A stretch of 64,000 nucleotides of DNA from Metabacillus kandeliae. Its GTDB lineage: Bacteria > Bacillota > Bacilli > Bacillales > Bacillaceae. The translations under genes were made by a program, and so were the position numbers. Positions 61,195 through 64,000 of this stretch are shown piece by piece. The stretch is taken from contig NZ_JAJOZE010000016.1 in assembly GCF_021166585.1 (NCBI RefSeq), forward strand, positions 1 to 64,000, given 5' to 3'. The notes below the pieces were generated by a model, which did no database searches, was not told the origin of the DNA, and was given only the letters and a program-made list of their open reading frames with translations. Within the stretch, counting starts at the first letter, position 1. Each line of letters starts with the position of its first letter.

Positions 61195-62187
61195 TTGTGC
61201 TGTTGATTCTCTTATTTCAAGCTTGCAGGTGAAAATGTTTTTTTCTTCTGCCAGTTTTTCGCCCATCATCAGCTTCATTAAGCACTTTGCGGCAAATGCC
61301 CCCATTTCATAGGAAGGCTGAATAATGGAGGTGATCGCTGGATGGTAAAAGGAGGCAAAAGGAATATTGTCAAACACAATCAATGAAACATCCTCAGGGA
61401 TGCTGATGCTTTCCTTTTTGAAAAACGCCAGGGTTTCAAGCAGCACCCGGTCATTCCCGGCAAGAAGCCCTGTCGGCGGTTCTTCCTCAAACAGCCTTTT
61501 CATTTCGTTTTGCACCTGGCTGATTTCTGCATTAATCACAGAAAGCTTTTTGACGGGAAGATTGTAATCCTTCATCGCCTGCTTAAATCCTTGTACCCGC
61601 TCGATTCTCGGGCTGATCGTTAGCGGCGGTGTGATAATCGAAATTTTTTCATGTCCTTTTTGAATAAGGTGTTCTGCTGCTTCATAGGCAGCTTCTGCAT
61701 TATTCACGGCAACAGCAGGTATATGGATGCCTTCTGCATAGCGGTCCATAAAAACAACCGGATAATTTTCCTGTTCCATTTTTTTATAGAGAGCCGCATT
61801 CTGTCCGGTAGGAAAAATGATCAATCCGTCTACCTGCTTTGCCCGGAGCATTTCGATGTACTTTTTTTCCTTTTCAGAATCATCATCCGCGTTGCAGATA
61901 ATCGCATGAATATCATGCTGATTAAAGTAGTCTTCAATCGCTCTGCTGATCTCAGTCGACATATAGTGCATGATATTGGCAACGATCACTCCGATCATGG
62001 AGGTTCGTTTCTGCTTAAGGCTTCTCGCAATATAGTTCGGCTGATAATCGAGCTCGGCAATGGCTTTTTCAATTTTTTCTTTTGTCGTTTTGCTCATATA
62101 TTCAAAACGCTGGTTGAGATACTGGGACACCGTGCTTTTTGAAACACCTGAACGGGCTGCGACATCAGCCAGAGTCACTTTCTTCAT
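61186..62187 (-). CDS. LacI-family transcriptional regulator (KdgR-like)
   Basis: A 333-residue regulator: N-terminal helix-turn-helix VTLADVAARSGVSKSTVSQYLN with hinge helix NYIARSLKQKRT, then a periplasmic-binding-protein-like effector domain (MIGVIVANIMHYMSTEISRAIEDYF to YEMGAFAAKCLMKLMMGE). It most resembles the KdgR group that controls 2-keto-3-deoxygluconate genes. It sits between the carrier gene (87-base gap) and hxlAB, and a LacI operator lies 40 bases past its stop. Confidence 0.9.
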   Translation of the reverse strand: MKKVTLADVAARSGVSKSTVSQYLNQRFEYMSKTTKEKIEKAIAELDYQPNYIARSLKQKRTSMIGVIVANIMHYMSTEISRAIEDYFNQHDIHAIICNADDDSEKEKKYIEMLRAKQVDGLIIFPTGQNAALYKKMEQENYPVVFMDRYAEGIHIPAVAVNNAEAAYEAAEHLIQKGHEKISIITPPLTISPRIERVQGFKQAMKDYNLPVKKLSVINAEISQVQNEMKRLFEEEPPTGLLAGNDRVLLETLAFFKKESISIPEDVSLIVFDNIPFASFYHPAITSIIQPSYEMGAFAAKCLMKLMMGEKLAEEKNIFTCKLEIRESTAQKQ

Positions 62188-62274
62188 CTGAATCGATTCC
62201 TTTTCGAAAACATTCTGCTACCATCCTATTTTAGCCTTTCAATAAGCGATAATCCAGTCTTAGAAAAGGACGGC

Positions 62275-63558
62275 TTACTTTGCTGCTTGAAGCACTTCTC
62301 CTGTGTGCTGAACCTTTTTCTTCTCTTTAACAGCCACCATTGTAATGATAGCGGACAGCAAGAGAGAAACGGCCATGAATAAATAGGATGCGCCGAATCC
62401 TCCTGTAGCATCGTTCAAATAGCCGACAATATAGGCACCGACGAAGGAACCGAGTGCGCCAAGGCTGTTGATCAAGGCCATTGCACCGCCGGCAACGTTT
62501 CTCGGCAGCACTTCAGGAACGATGGCAAAGAACGGACCGTACGGAGCATACATAGCTCCTCCTGCGATGATTAACAGGACGAAAGAAAGCCAAAAGCTGC
62601 TTGTCCCAACTAAATAAGAAGCATAAAAAGCGAGCGCTCCAATGAGAAGAAACGGCCAGACAAAGGGTTTTCGCTTCATCATCTTATCGGAAAAATAAGA
62701 GCAGGCAAGCATCATGATAACAGCCAGCAGGTATGGAACAGCTGAGAGCCAGCCGGTTTTCACAATATCCATATTCGGTGCCGCATTAATAATAGAAGGA
62801 AGCCAGAGAACAAATCCGTATACCCCGATGCTCCACAGGAAGTACTGGATGCTTAATAGAATAACAGTTTTGGATTTAAACGCTTCTGCATAATTTTTCA
62901 CAGGCTTTATGCCGGCCTGTTCTGCTTCCAGTACATTTTTAAGCGTATTTTTTTCATCAGAAGACAGCCATTTGGCATCCTTTGGTTCGTCATTAACAAG
63001 CTTCCACCAAATGAAAGCCCAGATGACAGCAGGAATTCCTTCTACAATAAACATCCATCTCCAGCCCACCTGGTTAATCAAGTAGCCTGATACAACAGAC
63101 ATCCAAAGAACAGTTGCCGGATTTCCAAGTATTAAGAACGTATTGGCTCTGGATCGCTCGCGTTTTGTAAACCAATGGCTTAGGAAAACGAGCATTCCCG
63201 GCATAACAGCGCTTTCAACTACCCCAAGCATAAAGCGGAGTATGAGCAGAATGGAGACATTGCTTGTCATCCCGATTCCTGCTGCAAGAAAACCCCAGAT
63301 AATCAAAGACCAGAAAATCAGTTTTTTGGCGCTTTTCTTTTCAGCGTAATGGGCGCCAGGCACCTGGAAGAAGAAATAGCCAAGGAAGAATAACGAACCA
63401 AGAAGAGAGGACATAGCCGGAGTGATATGCAGATCTTCTGCCATTCCTCCTGCTGCCCCAAAGCCGTAATTGGCTCTGTCCAAATAAGCGAGACTGTACG
63501 TAATAAATACTACTGGGATTAAGCGTAACCATCTGGAACGCGGCAATGATTGTTTCAT
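62275..63558 (-). CDS. MFS transporter of the anion:cation symporter (ACS) type
   Basis: A 427-residue carrier with 12 helices. SLAYLDRANYGFGAAGGMAEDL in helix 1 and FMLGVVESAVMPGMLVFLSHWF in helix 4 are hallmarks of the ACS subfamily, which takes up hexuronates, glucarate or related sugar acids. It is followed by the LacI gene and preceded, three bases away, by the PfkB kinase gene. The substrate is thus probably a sugar acid or unusual sugar. Confidence 0.9.
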   Translation of the reverse strand: MKQSLPRSRWLRLIPVVFITYSLAYLDRANYGFGAAGGMAEDLHITPAMSSLLGSLFFLGYFFFQVPGAHYAEKKSAKKLIFWSLIIWGFLAAGIGMTSNVSILLILRFMLGVVESAVMPGMLVFLSHWFTKRERSRANTFLILGNPATVLWMSVVSGYLINQVGWRWMFIVEGIPAVIWAFIWWKLVNDEPKDAKWLSSDEKNTLKNVLEAEQAGIKPVKNYAEAFKSKTVILLSIQYFLWSIGVYGFVLWLPSIINAAPNMDIVKTGWLSAVPYLLAVIMMLACSYFSDKMMKRKPFVWPFLLIGALAFYASYLVGTSSFWLSFVLLIIAGGAMYAPYGPFFAIVPEVLPRNVAGGAMALINSLGALGSFVGAYIVGYLNDATGGFGASYLFMAVSLLLSAIITMVAVKEKKKVQHTGEVLQAAK

Positions 63559-63561
63559 GAT

Positions 63562-64000
63562 TTACACCCCTTTTATGATTTGTTCTAAATATCCATCAAG
63601 CTGCTTTCGGTCCGGATAGCCTTCACTGTCCCCTTTTGACTGAACAGCAAGCGCTCCTATCGCATTTCCGCGCATCACTGCTTCTTTAAGCGGCAGGTCT
63701 TCCAATATTCCGCTGATCATACCTGCGGCAAAGCCGTCGCCTGCTCCGACTGTATCCACGACCTCTTTAACCGGAATTCCGCCGACTGTTCCTTCTTCAT
63801 CTTTCGTCCGGTAATAAACGCCTTCCTTGCCAAGCTTTACAGCAATGGTTTTCACTCCTTGATTCAGGTAGAACTCGGCAATATCTTCAGCCTTATGATA
63901 TCCCGTCAGGATTTCTCCCTCTTGAATGCCTGGAAAAAGATAATCAGCCTTTGCAGCAATGGAATTTGTGGCCTGAATCATTTCCCCCTCAGATTTCCAA
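63562..64000 (-). CDS. PfkB-family sugar kinase, C-terminal part (window edge)
   Basis: Only the last about 145 codons lie in the window; the reading frame continues to the right edge (WKSEGEMIQATNSIAAKADYLFPG). The PfkB signature 2 EVVDTVGAGDGFAAGMISG, with the catalytic aspartate, is present. Context (KdgR-like regulator and ACS carrier) suggests 2-keto-3-deoxygluconate kinase, but the substrate-binding half is not visible. The gene is the first visible one of the kinase-carrier-regulator-hxlAB cluster. Confidence 0.88.
   Translation of the reverse strand, partial: WKSEGEMIQATNSIAAKADYLFPGIQEGEILTGYHKAEDIAEFYLNQGVKTIAVKLGKEGVYYRTKDEEGTVGGIPVKEVVDTVGAGDGFAAGMISGILEDLPLKEAVMRGNAIGALAVQSKGDSEGYPDRKQLDGYLEQIIKGV

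Overview
The window looks like chromosomal DNA of a low-to-mid GC endospore-forming member of the Bacillaceae. This rests on AGGAGG-type ribosome binding sites, Bacillus-type rho-independent terminators, spore and phosphorelay-type proteins (a SleB-like hydrolase and two orphan sporulation-type histidine kinases), and a gene content that echoes the tre/yfk-yfl-yfm part of the Bacillus subtilis chromosome (treP-treA-treR, acylphosphatase, nos, yfmJ, yfmM, yfmR, yfmL). No rRNA, tRNA, CRISPR array, prophage or complete insertion sequence was seen. The species cannot be named from the sequence alone.

Layout. 1-4.5 kb: trehalose PTS operon treP-treA-treR with two TreR-type operators, flanked on both sides by arrays of short repeats with a 20-21 bp period. 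4.8-11.7 kb: housekeeping and hypothetical genes (DUF429, DUF1992, glycerophosphodiesterase, a sodium/sugar symporter, an MFS carrier, a thioredoxin-like protein, acylphosphatase). 12-15.1 kb: cell-surface polysaccharide genes (O-antigen ligase-like protein facing a methyltransferase/GT4 fusion). 15.2-21.2 kb: a GTCCCC-rich repeat field, nitric oxide synthase, two oxidoreductases and the ABC-F protein YfmM. 21.3-25.8 kb: a DUF5063 protein, the largest 20-bp repeat array, and an apparent operon yfmR - B12-binding sensor - STAS protein. 25.9-33.1 kb: secreted metallophosphoesterase, topB, yfmL, a histidine kinase and a small HEIGH metalloprotein. 33.4-43.3 kb: a staygreen homologue, SleB-like hydrolase, marR-MFS pair, SDRs, a multidrug-type ABC exporter, a LOG protein and a lipoprotein. 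43.4-50 kb: a VOC gene broken by one nonsense codon, pgmB plus a GH65 phosphorylase, a 250-bp higher-order repeat block, and MFS and EamA carriers. 50-59.8 kb: a MerR/SDR divergent pair, an amino acid permease, an R2-like ligand-binding oxidase, a second GTCCCC field, a nuclease-helicase, a LysM-3D protein and a KinB-like kinase. 59.9-64 kb: hxlA-hxlB, a LacI-family regulator, an ACS-type carrier and a PfkB sugar kinase cut by the window edge.

How the genes work together. Trehalose is imported as trehalose-6-phosphate (TreP) and split by TreA under TreR and probably CcpA control. GH65 plus PgmB would feed phosphorolysed disaccharide into glucose-6-phosphate, also with a cre-like site. The last operon couples a sugar(-acid) carrier and kinase with HPS/PHI-type enzymes and has a perfect palindromic operator.

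The most unusual candidate system is the overlapping gene pair at 22.4-23.8 kb. It joins a cobalamin-binding protein carrying the CarH-type Wx9EH motif to an RsbR-like STAS protein that appears to lack the phosphorylatable threonines, suggesting a B12- or light-responsive input to stress signalling. The arrays with 20-21 bp period at three loci, a near-perfect parS site, and several strong operator palindromes are the other main observations.
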